Of a stretch of 5,766 bases of DNA, positions 1-4,986 are shown in pieces. A program made the position numbers and the translations under genes. Source of the DNA: Devosia sp. (GTDB taxonomy: Bacteria; Pseudomonadota; Alphaproteobacteria; Rhizobiales; Devosiaceae); the NCBI GenBank assembly GCA_028290225.1, contig JAQGKH010000252.1, positions 1-5,766 of the forward strand, given 5' to 3'. Position 1 is the stretch's first letter; every line of letters begins with the position of its first letter. A model generated the notes under the pieces. That model was not told the origin of the DNA, made no database searches, and was given only the letters and a program-made list of their open reading frames with translations.

Positions 1-714
1 GGACCGCTCCACGGGGTGGAAGTGGCTCGCATGCTCGACATCCCCGAAGTGATCGTGCCGCCATTCCCCGGCATCACCTCCGCCATGGGGCTTTTGACCA
101 CCGACCTCAAATACGACCTGACGCGCACCCAGTTTCAGGTGTCGGGCGGGGTCGATCTTGCGCGCATCAACAGCGACATCGCCGCCATGGAAGCCGAACT
201 TTCGGCGCAGTTCGCCGCGGACAAGATCGCCGACGCGGACGTCTCGTTCCAGCGCATCGGGGACCTGCGCTATGTGGGACAGGGCTATGAACTCAAGATC
301 GCCTTTCCCGCGGGCGCCGTCACCGAGAAAGGACTCAACGACACCTTCGAGGCGTTCCACCGGGCCCATGCGGCCGAATATGGTCACGCCTTCAAGGCCA
401 GCCCGATCGAGATCGTCAATCTGCGGGTAAGCGGCATCGGCCGCATGCCCAAGATCGAAAAGCTGCGGGCGCCCGCCGGCGGCAGCCTTCAAGAGGCGCT
501 GGTGCGCACCGTCCCCAGCGTGTTCCGCCTCGGGGGCGAGCTCAAGACCTTTGATACCCCGGTTTACCGGCGCATCGCGCTGCCGGTCGGCGAGGCTTTT
601 GCGGGTCCCGCCATTATCCTCCAGAAAGACTCCACCACCGTCATGCCGCCCGCCACCAGTGCCGTCGTGGACGCCTCGGGCAGCATCATCATCACCTTGG
701 GAGAGGCCAAATGA
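1..714 (+). CDS. hyuA: Hydantoinase/oxoprolinase subunit A, C-terminal part (5' end outside window)
   Basis: The reading frame is open from base 1 and gives 237 residues ending at TGA, so this is the C-terminal third of a protein that is usually about 680-700 residues. It begins at GPLH, which matches the end of the family's conserved glycine-rich GGAGPLH segment, so the GTG at 16 is an internal codon and not a start. Further family signatures are PPFPGITSAMGLL at about residues 20-32 and the C-terminal block AGPAIILQKDSTTVMPP at 201-217. In this family subunit A carries the ATP-binding (ASKHA-like) fold and works with subunit B to cleave hydantoins or 5-oxoproline, or to carboxylate ketones, in the cytoplasm. 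It overlaps the next gene by 4 bases, so the two are co-translated. The family is certain; the substrate is unknown, and the symbol is a family-level label. Confidence 0.95.
   Translation, partial: GPLHGVEVARMLDIPEVIVPPFPGITSAMGLLTTDLKYDLTRTQFQVSGGVDLARINSDIAAMEAELSAQFAADKIADADVSFQRIGDLRYVGQGYELKIAFPAGAVTEKGLNDTFEAFHRAHAAEYGHAFKASPIEIVNLRVSGIGRMPKIEKLRAPAGGSLQEALVRTVPSVFRLGGELKTFDTPVYRRIALPVGEAFAGPAIILQKDSTTVMPPATSAVVDASGSIIITLGEAK
699..706 (+). promoter_or_regulatory. Ribosome binding site of the subunit B gene
   Basis: GGGAGAGG lies four bases before the ATG at 711, inside the last codons of the subunit A gene. It supports the ATG at 711 as the start, giving the ATGA overlap where the subunit A stop (712-714) shares bases with the subunit B start. 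Confidence 0.7.
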
Positions 715-2498
715 GCCAGAACCTCACCGAAATGGCCGCGGCCGCACCGACCCGCGTTGACCCCGTCACCGGCGCCGTGATCCAGGGCGCGCTCGAGAGC
801 ATCGCCATCGAGATGGGCCACAAGCTCATGCGCATGAGCTATTCCTCGATCATCCGCGAAAGCGAGGACTTCGGCACCGCACTGACCGACGCCACCGGGC
901 GCCAGATGTGCGAATGCAAGATGTCGACGCCCCTCCAGTCCGGTCCCATCCCGGGTTATGTGCGTGGCATCCTCAAGCAGCTCGAGGCGCGCGGCGAGTC
1001 GGTCCGCCCGGGTGACGTGATCATGCACAACGATCCCTATGGCGGCGCCAGCCACGGCCCCGATGTAGGCTTTGCGGTACCGGTATTTCTGGGCGAGCAG
1101 TTGATCGGCTTCTCCGTCACCACCGCACACCATCTCGATATCGGGGCCTTGACCCCCGGCAGCACCGGCATTGTCGATGCCGTGGACACCTATGCCGAGG
1201 GCCTGCAGTTCAAGGCCATCAAGGTGGTGGATGCCGGCAAGCGCAACGAGGCCGTCTGGTCCATCCTGCGCGACAATATCCGCGCCTCGGCTCTGGTGGT
1301 GGGCGACATGGAAGCCCAGGTACAAACGGCGCAGATCGGCGCCGAGCGCTTTCTCGATCTGGTCAATAAATACAGCCTCAAGACCGTCATGGACGCCTTT
1401 GAGGACCTGCTCGACTATTCCGAAAGGCTAATGCGCTCGGCCATTGCCGCCCTGCCGGATGGGGAATACTCAGCCAAGACCTTTATCGATGGCTTCCTTG
1501 ATGATGCCGATCCCTCTCGCAAGGACCTGCCGATCGCCGTCACCTTGAAGGTGCATGGCGACAGCCTCACCGTGGATCTCACCGGCACCGCGCCCCAGCT
1601 GCCCGACAAGCCCATCAACATGCCGCTGGTGGGCACGGTCGATATTTCGATCTGGCTGACCCTGCGCTCGATCCTGCTCGATAGTGTCACCTATGGCAGC
1701 ATTCCGCAAAACGAAGGTCTTTCGCGGCCCATCACCATCGTCGCCCCGCGTGGCACCATCGCCAACCCCATCTTCCCGGCCCCCGTCATTGCCCGCTTTT
1801 GCCCCGGCAATGCTCTGGCCGATACGGTGATGAAGGCCCTGGCCCAGGCCGTGCCGCAGCAGGTCTCGGCCGGCATCGGCAATCTGCGTGTTGTCGCCTT
1901 CTCGGGAATGGAAGACGGCAAGCAGTGGGTCCACATGGAGATCTTGGAAGGCAGCTATGGCGGCCGCTACGGCTCGGATGGCATGGATGCCGTTGATACG
2001 CTGTTTGCCAATACCCGCAACAATCCCATCGAGGATATCGAATCCCACCTGCCGATCCGTGTGGATCGCTACGAGTTGCGCAACGACGCCACGGCTGCCG
2101 GCCGCACGCGCGGCGGCATCGGGACGGTGCGCGAGTTCACCTTCCTGGCGGATGGCGCTTTCTCGGTGGAAGGCGACGGGCACAAATACCGGCCCTGGGG
2201 CTATGACGGCGGCGAGGACGGCTATACGGCCTCGCTCAAGCTGGTCCACAAGGCGGGCGGCGAAACCGACCTCGTGTCCAAGGTGCCCTACCACAAGATC
2301 AAGGCGGGCGATCACCTGATCTCTCGCGGCCCCAGCGGCGGCGGCTACGGCAATCCTCATGAACGCGATCCCCAGGCAGTGCTGTTCGACGTTCTGGAAG
2401 GACTGGTGTCCGCCGAGGCAGCCGAACAGCATTACGGCGTGGCCATAACCGGCAACGCTGTGGATGTGGCGCGCACGGCGCAGCTGCGTTCGGCCTGA
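711..2498 (+). CDS. hyuB: Hydantoinase B/oxoprolinase family protein (subunit B)
   Basis: This complete 595-residue protein has a normal length for a stand-alone hydantoinase B subunit (Pfam Hydantoinase_B family, recognised by eye). Family motifs run in order: RESEDFGTALTD near 49-60, HNDPYGGASHGPD at 106-118, TTAHHLDIGA at 137-146 (a His/Asp-rich stretch, the likely metal site by family analogy), YGGRYGSDGMDAV at about 416-428, and the glycine-rich PSGGGYGNP at 541-549 near the C-terminus. With subunit A it would form the ATP-dependent hydantoinase/oxoprolinase complex, or a related carboxylase; the exact reaction is not predictable. The start is supported by a good Shine-Dalgarno sequence and the ATGA overlap. 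A hairpin-plus-T-run terminator follows the stop by about 40 bases, so this is the last gene of its operon. I see no frameshift or truncation. The symbol is family-level. Confidence 0.95.
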   Translation: MSQNLTEMAAAAPTRVDPVTGAVIQGALESIAIEMGHKLMRMSYSSIIRESEDFGTALTDATGRQMCECKMSTPLQSGPIPGYVRGILKQLEARGESVRPGDVIMHNDPYGGASHGPDVGFAVPVFLGEQLIGFSVTTAHHLDIGALTPGSTGIVDAVDTYAEGLQFKAIKVVDAGKRNEAVWSILRDNIRASALVVGDMEAQVQTAQIGAERFLDLVNKYSLKTVMDAFEDLLDYSERLMRSAIAALPDGEYSAKTFIDGFLDDADPSRKDLPIAVTLKVHGDSLTVDLTGTAPQLPDKPINMPLVGTVDISIWLTLRSILLDSVTYGSIPQNEGLSRPITIVAPRGTIANPIFPAPVIARFCPGNALADTVMKALAQAVPQQVSAGIGNLRVVAFSGMEDGKQWVHMEILEGSYGGRYGSDGMDAVDTLFANTRNNPIEDIESHLPIRVDRYELRNDATAAGRTRGGIGTVREFTFLADGAFSVEGDGHKYRPWGYDGGEDGYTASLKLVHKAGGETDLVSKVPYHKIKAGDHLISRGPSGGGYGNPHERDPQAVLFDVLEGLVSAEAAEQHYGVAITGNAVDVARTAQLRSA

Positions 2499-2507
2499 GT
2501 TCCTGAC

Positions 2508-2530
2508 CGGGCGGCCATCTGGCTGGCCCG
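2508..2530 (+). repeat. GC-rich inverted repeat after the subunit B gene
   Basis: CGGGC at 2508-2512 pairs with GCCCG at 2526-2530, and GCC (2514-2516) pairs with GGC (2521-2523) around an ATCT loop. No T-run follows on either strand. It sits between the subunit B stop and the terminator, so it may protect a 3' end or slow readthrough in either direction of this convergent junction. Confidence 0.4.
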
Positions 2531-2538
2531 AACCTGAA

Positions 2539-2577
2539 GGCGGCGGTTCGGCTTCTTGCCGGCTGCCGCCACTTTTT
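2539..2577 (+). terminator. Intrinsic terminator of the hyuAB operon
   Basis: GGCGGC (2539-2544) pairs with GCCGCC (2565-2570), and CGGC (2549-2552) pairs with GCCG (2558-2561) around a TTCTT loop. The bases between the two stems can pair weakly. Five T residues follow at 2573-2577, giving a standard rho-independent signal for plus-strand transcripts. Read from the minus strand, the hairpin has no U-run after it, so it is not a clear terminator for the opposing operon. Its T-run overlaps the TAA stop (2578-2576) of the minus-strand gene. Confidence 0.75.
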
Positions 2578-3745
2578 ATGCCTCCAGAAACTCCCGCCAG
2601 CGGCGAACCAGATAGGTGTGTTCGTCCATAAAGGCGTTCCACACCCGCACTCGCGCCATCCGCTCCAGATAAGAGCCACCCTCGCGGATTTCCCCTGGCG
2701 CGACACTGGGCTCGCCTGCGGGATTGGTCAGCGCCGTCTCTGCCGGCTTGCCCGCATACCAATAGTCCCATTCGGCGGCGCTGAGATGCGGGCGGACCAG
2801 GTCGGGCAGCACGAAATAATAGCCTTGGCGGGTGGTGACCGCGCCCGCTTTGCCATTCATCCACCAGTTGAGATAGGCGTAGGCCGCTTCGAGTTGCTCG
2901 CCCTGCGCGGCCGAGGAAATGCACAGATCCACATGCCAGCCGCGAAAGCCCTCCTGTGGCACGGCCGAAACGACGGGCACACCCTGGCTGCGCAGCGTTG
3001 CAATGGCGGGCGAGAACATCGACTGCAACACCGCGCCCCGCTGCATGGAGCGCGCCGCTTCGTGATGGTTGTTCCAGATGGTCTTGAAGTGCCCCAGCTT
3101 CTTCTTGCGCAGCAGGATATCGGCGACCAGGTCGATTTCCTCGATGGAAAGATTGCCCACATCGGCAAAGCTCATATTTTCCGATGCTTCCACTGCCAAG
3201 GCCGCCTCGATCATGCCCAGCACCGGCTCGCTCATGATGGCAACGCGTCCGTGGAGTCTTTTGTCGAGCATCCAGCCCCAGCTATGCGGAGTTCCTGGCG
3301 GCCACTCCTTGAGAACGGCGGGCAGAAAGGCAAAGGAATCGACGCCGTGCTGGAGCGGCAGCATGACGATCTGGTCGGTCGGCGTAGGGCCTATGGTGCC
3401 CGAAGGCTGCACAAACAACTGGTTGAACACCGAGCCAAAGGCGCGCGAGTCGCTCCGCCGGGCCACGGCATGGTTCTTGATCAATGCGCCGTTGTGGATG
3501 CGCTTGAGATCGATGGCCTGGATGGCGCGCGCCGTCCAGATCAGATCAACCGTATGCCACTGGTGGTAAACATCAAAGCTCTCGGGGCTAGTCACCACCC
3601 GTTGCAAGCCCTTGACGCTGTCGATCAACTCGAATTCGAGATCAAAGGGCAGCTCGCTTGCGGCCTGCTCCAGCACACGCCGGGGCAGCACCTCGCTGCG
3701 GGCGATGACGCGAAGCTTGGGTCGCTGGGGCACGCAAAAACTCAC
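2576..3745 (-). CDS. PotD-like (family 1) solute-binding protein without signal peptide
   Basis: The 389-residue product resembles the solute-binding proteins of polyamine/opine-type ABC transporters. Recognisable blocks are SFDVYHQWH at 56-64, GVDSFAFLPAVL at 134-144, GRVAIMSEP at 166-174, VVSAVPQEGFRGWHVDL at 258-274, YAYLNWWMNGKAGA at 288-301 and YYFVLPDLV at 309-317. The start is GTG at 3745-3743, sharing one base with the TAG of the upstream regulator gene. The frame is closed upstream by a stop at 3787-3785, with no earlier start codon. The first predicted beta strand, LRVIARS, begins at residue 11, leaving no room for a Sec, Tat or lipoprotein signal. No Shine-Dalgarno sequence is visible, so translation probably depends on reinitiation after the regulator. 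Periplasmic transport is the usual role of the family. The missing leader and missing permease/ATPase genes suggest a cytoplasmic ligand-sensing role instead (inference). The ligand is unknown. Confidence 0.85.
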   Translation of the reverse strand: MSFCVPQRPKLRVIARSEVLPRRVLEQAASELPFDLEFELIDSVKGLQRVVTSPESFDVYHQWHTVDLIWTARAIQAIDLKRIHNGALIKNHAVARRSDSRAFGSVFNQLFVQPSGTIGPTPTDQIVMLPLQHGVDSFAFLPAVLKEWPPGTPHSWGWMLDKRLHGRVAIMSEPVLGMIEAALAVEASENMSFADVGNLSIEEIDLVADILLRKKKLGHFKTIWNNHHEAARSMQRGAVLQSMFSPAIATLRSQGVPVVSAVPQEGFRGWHVDLCISSAAQGEQLEAAYAYLNWWMNGKAGAVTTRQGYYFVLPDLVRPHLSAAEWDYWYAGKPAETALTNPAGEPSVAPGEIREGGSYLERMARVRVWNAFMDEHTYLVRRWREFLEA

Positions 3746-3747
3746 TA
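3742..3747 (-). promoter_or_regulatory. Stop/start junction TAGTGA coupling regulator and binding protein
   Basis: Read on the minus strand, the regulator frame ends with tandem stops TAG-TGA. The GTG start of the solute-binding protein gene lies across them and shares the G of TAG. There is no purine-rich ribosome site in the preceding 20 bases. This arrangement favours termination-reinitiation, so the second protein would be made only when the first has been translated. Confidence 0.6.
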
Positions 3748-4743
3748 GTGAATGCGGGTGAGATAAGGCGCGATCTCCGCCGCATCAAACACCGAGAGTA
3801 CCTTGAGCCGCGCCCGAGCCCTCTCATGGTCGGCATCCAGGTGGTGACGCAGCGCCACCGCGGCGCCATGGCCATCGCCGAGCAACAGATGGTCAAACAC
3901 CAGCGCATGCTCGCGCAACATCTCGTTTTCCTCGTGCAGCCCGATATAGGTGTAGAACAAACGATTGATTACCAGCGAAATCTGCGAGAGTTGCACCGCC
4001 TGCGCCAATGGCCTGTTGCGCTGTGACCGCAAGGCTTTCACATGCAGATCGGTCTCGAGCCGCTCAACCGCTTCGCGCGTCAGCTTAACCGATCCTTCCA
4101 GCACCGCGTCGATCTCCCCGCGAGCCTTGGCCAGGATACTGCTATCAAGGTGAGGCTGGGCTGCGGCAAGCGCCCCCGGCTCAAGCAGGCGCCGCACTTC
4201 ATGGGCGTCATCAAGCATGCGGGCGCTGAAGGGCCCCGCTATCCAGTGCGAGCTGCGATCCTTTTCGATCAGCCCGCGCCCATCCATACGCGATAGCACA
4301 TCGCGCACCACGGTGCGGCTGACATCGAAATACCCCCCGATACCCGCTTCCGAGATTTGGAAGGTGCCAAAGGGAATGCAGTTCATGATATGGGCTTCCA
4401 CCGCCGCGAAAATCCGCTCCCAGCTGGGTTGGCCCAGCTTGCTGCCCAGTTCGGGCGGCAGGTCCAGCGTCAAGCCATGAAGATTGGTGCGGGCCGGGCT
4501 TTCCTGTCCACCAAGGGCTCCCACCACATAGCCTTGCGAGCTCAGCGGAGCGATCACGCCCTCGGCAACCAGAAGATCCAGCGCCCGCTTCACCGGTGGG
4601 CGGCTCACCCCGAGCCGATCCGCCACTGCTGAAACCAGCAGCCGGGTGCCGACCGGCAGATTGCCATCCACAACATTGGCGCGAAGCGCCTCGCGAACGA
4701 TCTGGTAGTAAGGCTTGCTGCCGGCAAGTTTTGCTTTGGCCAT
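3745..4743 (-). CDS. GntR-family regulator with two winged-helix domains and an FCD domain
   Basis: The product has 332 residues, about 100 more than a usual FadR/FCD-type GntR protein (220-250). The surplus is a second DNA-binding domain. The first winged helix spans about residues 12-75, with recognition region GVSRPPVKRALDLLVAEGVI (45-64). The second spans about 108-170, with DVSRTVVRDVLSRMDGRGLI (140-159). Both fit the GntR consensus SRxxVRxxLxxLxxxGLI. A 30-residue linker separates them. The all-helical FCD domain follows from about 175 to 315. Candidate metal/ligand residues by family analogy are E230 (often Asp), H234, H279 (in REH) and H300/H301 (in RHHL). FCD regulators generally bind small organic acids or amino-acid-like effectors and repress nearby catabolic genes. 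The ATG at 4743 is the only start before an in-frame stop at 4806-4804; its ribosome site is weak. The gene is coupled to the solute-binding protein gene and probably autoregulated. Confidence 0.9.
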   Translation of the reverse strand: MAKAKLAGSKPYYQIVREALRANVVDGNLPVGTRLLVSAVADRLGVSRPPVKRALDLLVAEGVIAPLSSQGYVVGALGGQESPARTNLHGLTLDLPPELGSKLGQPSWERIFAAVEAHIMNCIPFGTFQISEAGIGGYFDVSRTVVRDVLSRMDGRGLIEKDRSSHWIAGPFSARMLDDAHEVRRLLEPGALAAAQPHLDSSILAKARGEIDAVLEGSVKLTREAVERLETDLHVKALRSQRNRPLAQAVQLSQISLVINRLFYTYIGLHEENEMLREHALVFDHLLLGDGHGAAVALRHHLDADHERARARLKVLSVFDAAEIAPYLTRIH

Positions 4744-4769
4744 GAACTTCGACGCTGCGCCCGTCCTGC

Positions 4770-4780
4770 TGGCATCACCA
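4770..4780 (-). promoter_or_regulatory. Candidate GntR/FadR-type operator half-palindrome
   Basis: On the minus strand the sequence TGGTGATGCCA has TGG and CCA arms. It matches the FadR-subfamily pattern TNGTNNNACNA at all but one fixed position (G instead of A at position 8). It lies 27-37 bases ahead of the regulator start codon, a sensible place for autoregulation, and directly abuts one copy of the bipartite repeat. Short degenerate patterns occur by chance, so this is a suggestion only. Confidence 0.3.
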
Positions 4781-4794
4781 AATGCGCTGACGCA
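4781..4794. repeat. Bipartite motif copy A: AATGCGC-N1-GACGCA
   Basis: AATGCGC (4781-4787) and GACGCA (4789-4794) are separated by one base and also form the inverted repeat TGCG-N4-CGCA. The same two half-motifs in the same order recur at 4944-4962 with a six-base gap. This copy lies about 40 bases upstream of the regulator start. Confidence 0.4.
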
Positions 4795-4811
4795 ATAAAC
4801 GGCTTATCGGA

Positions 4812-4833
4812 AAGGCTGGCTAGAGGCAGCCTT
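4812..4833. repeat. Inverted repeat with 7-base arms
   Basis: AAGGCTG (4812-4818) and CAGCCTT (4827-4833) are perfect inverted copies around an 8-base spacer. As DNA this could be an operator for a dimeric regulator. As RNA from the minus strand it forms a short hairpin ahead of the regulator gene. Only three T residues lie at its 3' side on the minus strand, so it is a poor terminator. Confidence 0.45.
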
Positions 4834-4924
4834 CGTCTCATCCACCTACATCTTTCAGATATGGGCCCGGACGTCACGGGGAATACAGCCAAACCCACGG
4901 CCATCCAAGCCGATGTTCCCACTT

Positions 4925-4936
4925 AACCTTGAGGTT
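4925..4936. repeat. 12-base perfect palindrome AACCTTGAGGTT with 2-base centre
   Basis: AACCT (4925-4929) and AGGTT (4932-4936) flank a TG centre. It lies about 50 bases past the dehydrogenase stop and about 180 bases ahead of the regulator start. The symmetric form suits a small dimeric DNA-binding protein, but arms of five bases are weak evidence. Confidence 0.3.
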
Positions 4937-4943
4937 TGGCCCC

Positions 4944-4962
4944 AATGCGCGTTTAGGACGCA
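4944..4962. repeat. Bipartite motif copy B: AATGCGC-N6-GACGCA
   Basis: AATGCGC (4944-4950) and GACGCA (4957-4962) repeat the two halves of copy A at 4781-4794, with the gap widened from one to six bases, about half a helical turn. The copy also contains ATGCG (4945-4949) and CGCAT (4959-4963) as perfect inverted arms. It starts 24 bases after the dehydrogenase stop in the direction of transcription. Confidence 0.4.
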
Positions 4963-4986
4963 TCCGGGCGAGTAGCCGACCACGCA

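Larger units (their letters stand above)
4744..4986 (-). promoter_or_regulatory. Intergenic region between dehydrogenase and regulator genes
   Basis: This 243-base spacer has no convincing gene. It is the only sizeable non-coding stretch in the window and must hold any promoter of the regulator gene, unless that gene is read through from the dehydrogenase gene. I could not settle on a -35/-10 pair; the best minus-strand candidates are only partial matches. It carries several inverted repeats and a bipartite motif present twice, each listed separately, which suggests protein-binding sites. No clear intrinsic terminator follows the dehydrogenase stop. Confidence 0.5.

Noticed and set aside
564..1325. 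Minus-strand open frame of 253 codons opposite the hyuA/hyuB junction
   Set aside because: It is antisense to both conserved subunits, with His/Gly/Ala-rich composition and no recognisable domain.
1470..2924. Minus-strand open frame of 484 codons opposite hyuB
   Set aside because: It is antisense to a clearly conserved hydantoinase B protein. Its translation is rich in Arg, Gly, His and Ala with no recognisable family, as expected for a GC-rich shadow frame.
2618..3748. Plus-strand open frame of 376 codons opposite the solute-binding protein gene
   Set aside because: The minus-strand product shows ordered family motifs (GRVAIMSEP, YLNWWMNGKAGA, YYFVLPDL). The plus-strand product has none and looks like antisense translation.
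3642..3908. Hydrophobic stretch (LTICCSAMAMA) in an alternative minus-strand frame upstream of the binding protein, considered as a missing signal peptide
   Set aside because: It lies in a different frame from the binding protein, inside the conserved FCD coding region, and is followed by a long arginine-rich sequence, so it cannot supply a leader without two frame changes.
4821..4840. Hairpin 4812-4833 as an intrinsic terminator of the dehydrogenase gene
   Set aside because: Only three T residues follow the stem on the minus strand, and it lies more than 150 bases past the dehydrogenase stop.
4605..4922. Minus-strand frame of 105 codons covering the spacer and the regulator start
   Set aside because: It overlaps the regulator's first winged helix in another frame. 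The possible internal start has a ribosome site directly against the ATG, and the product resembles no protein I know.
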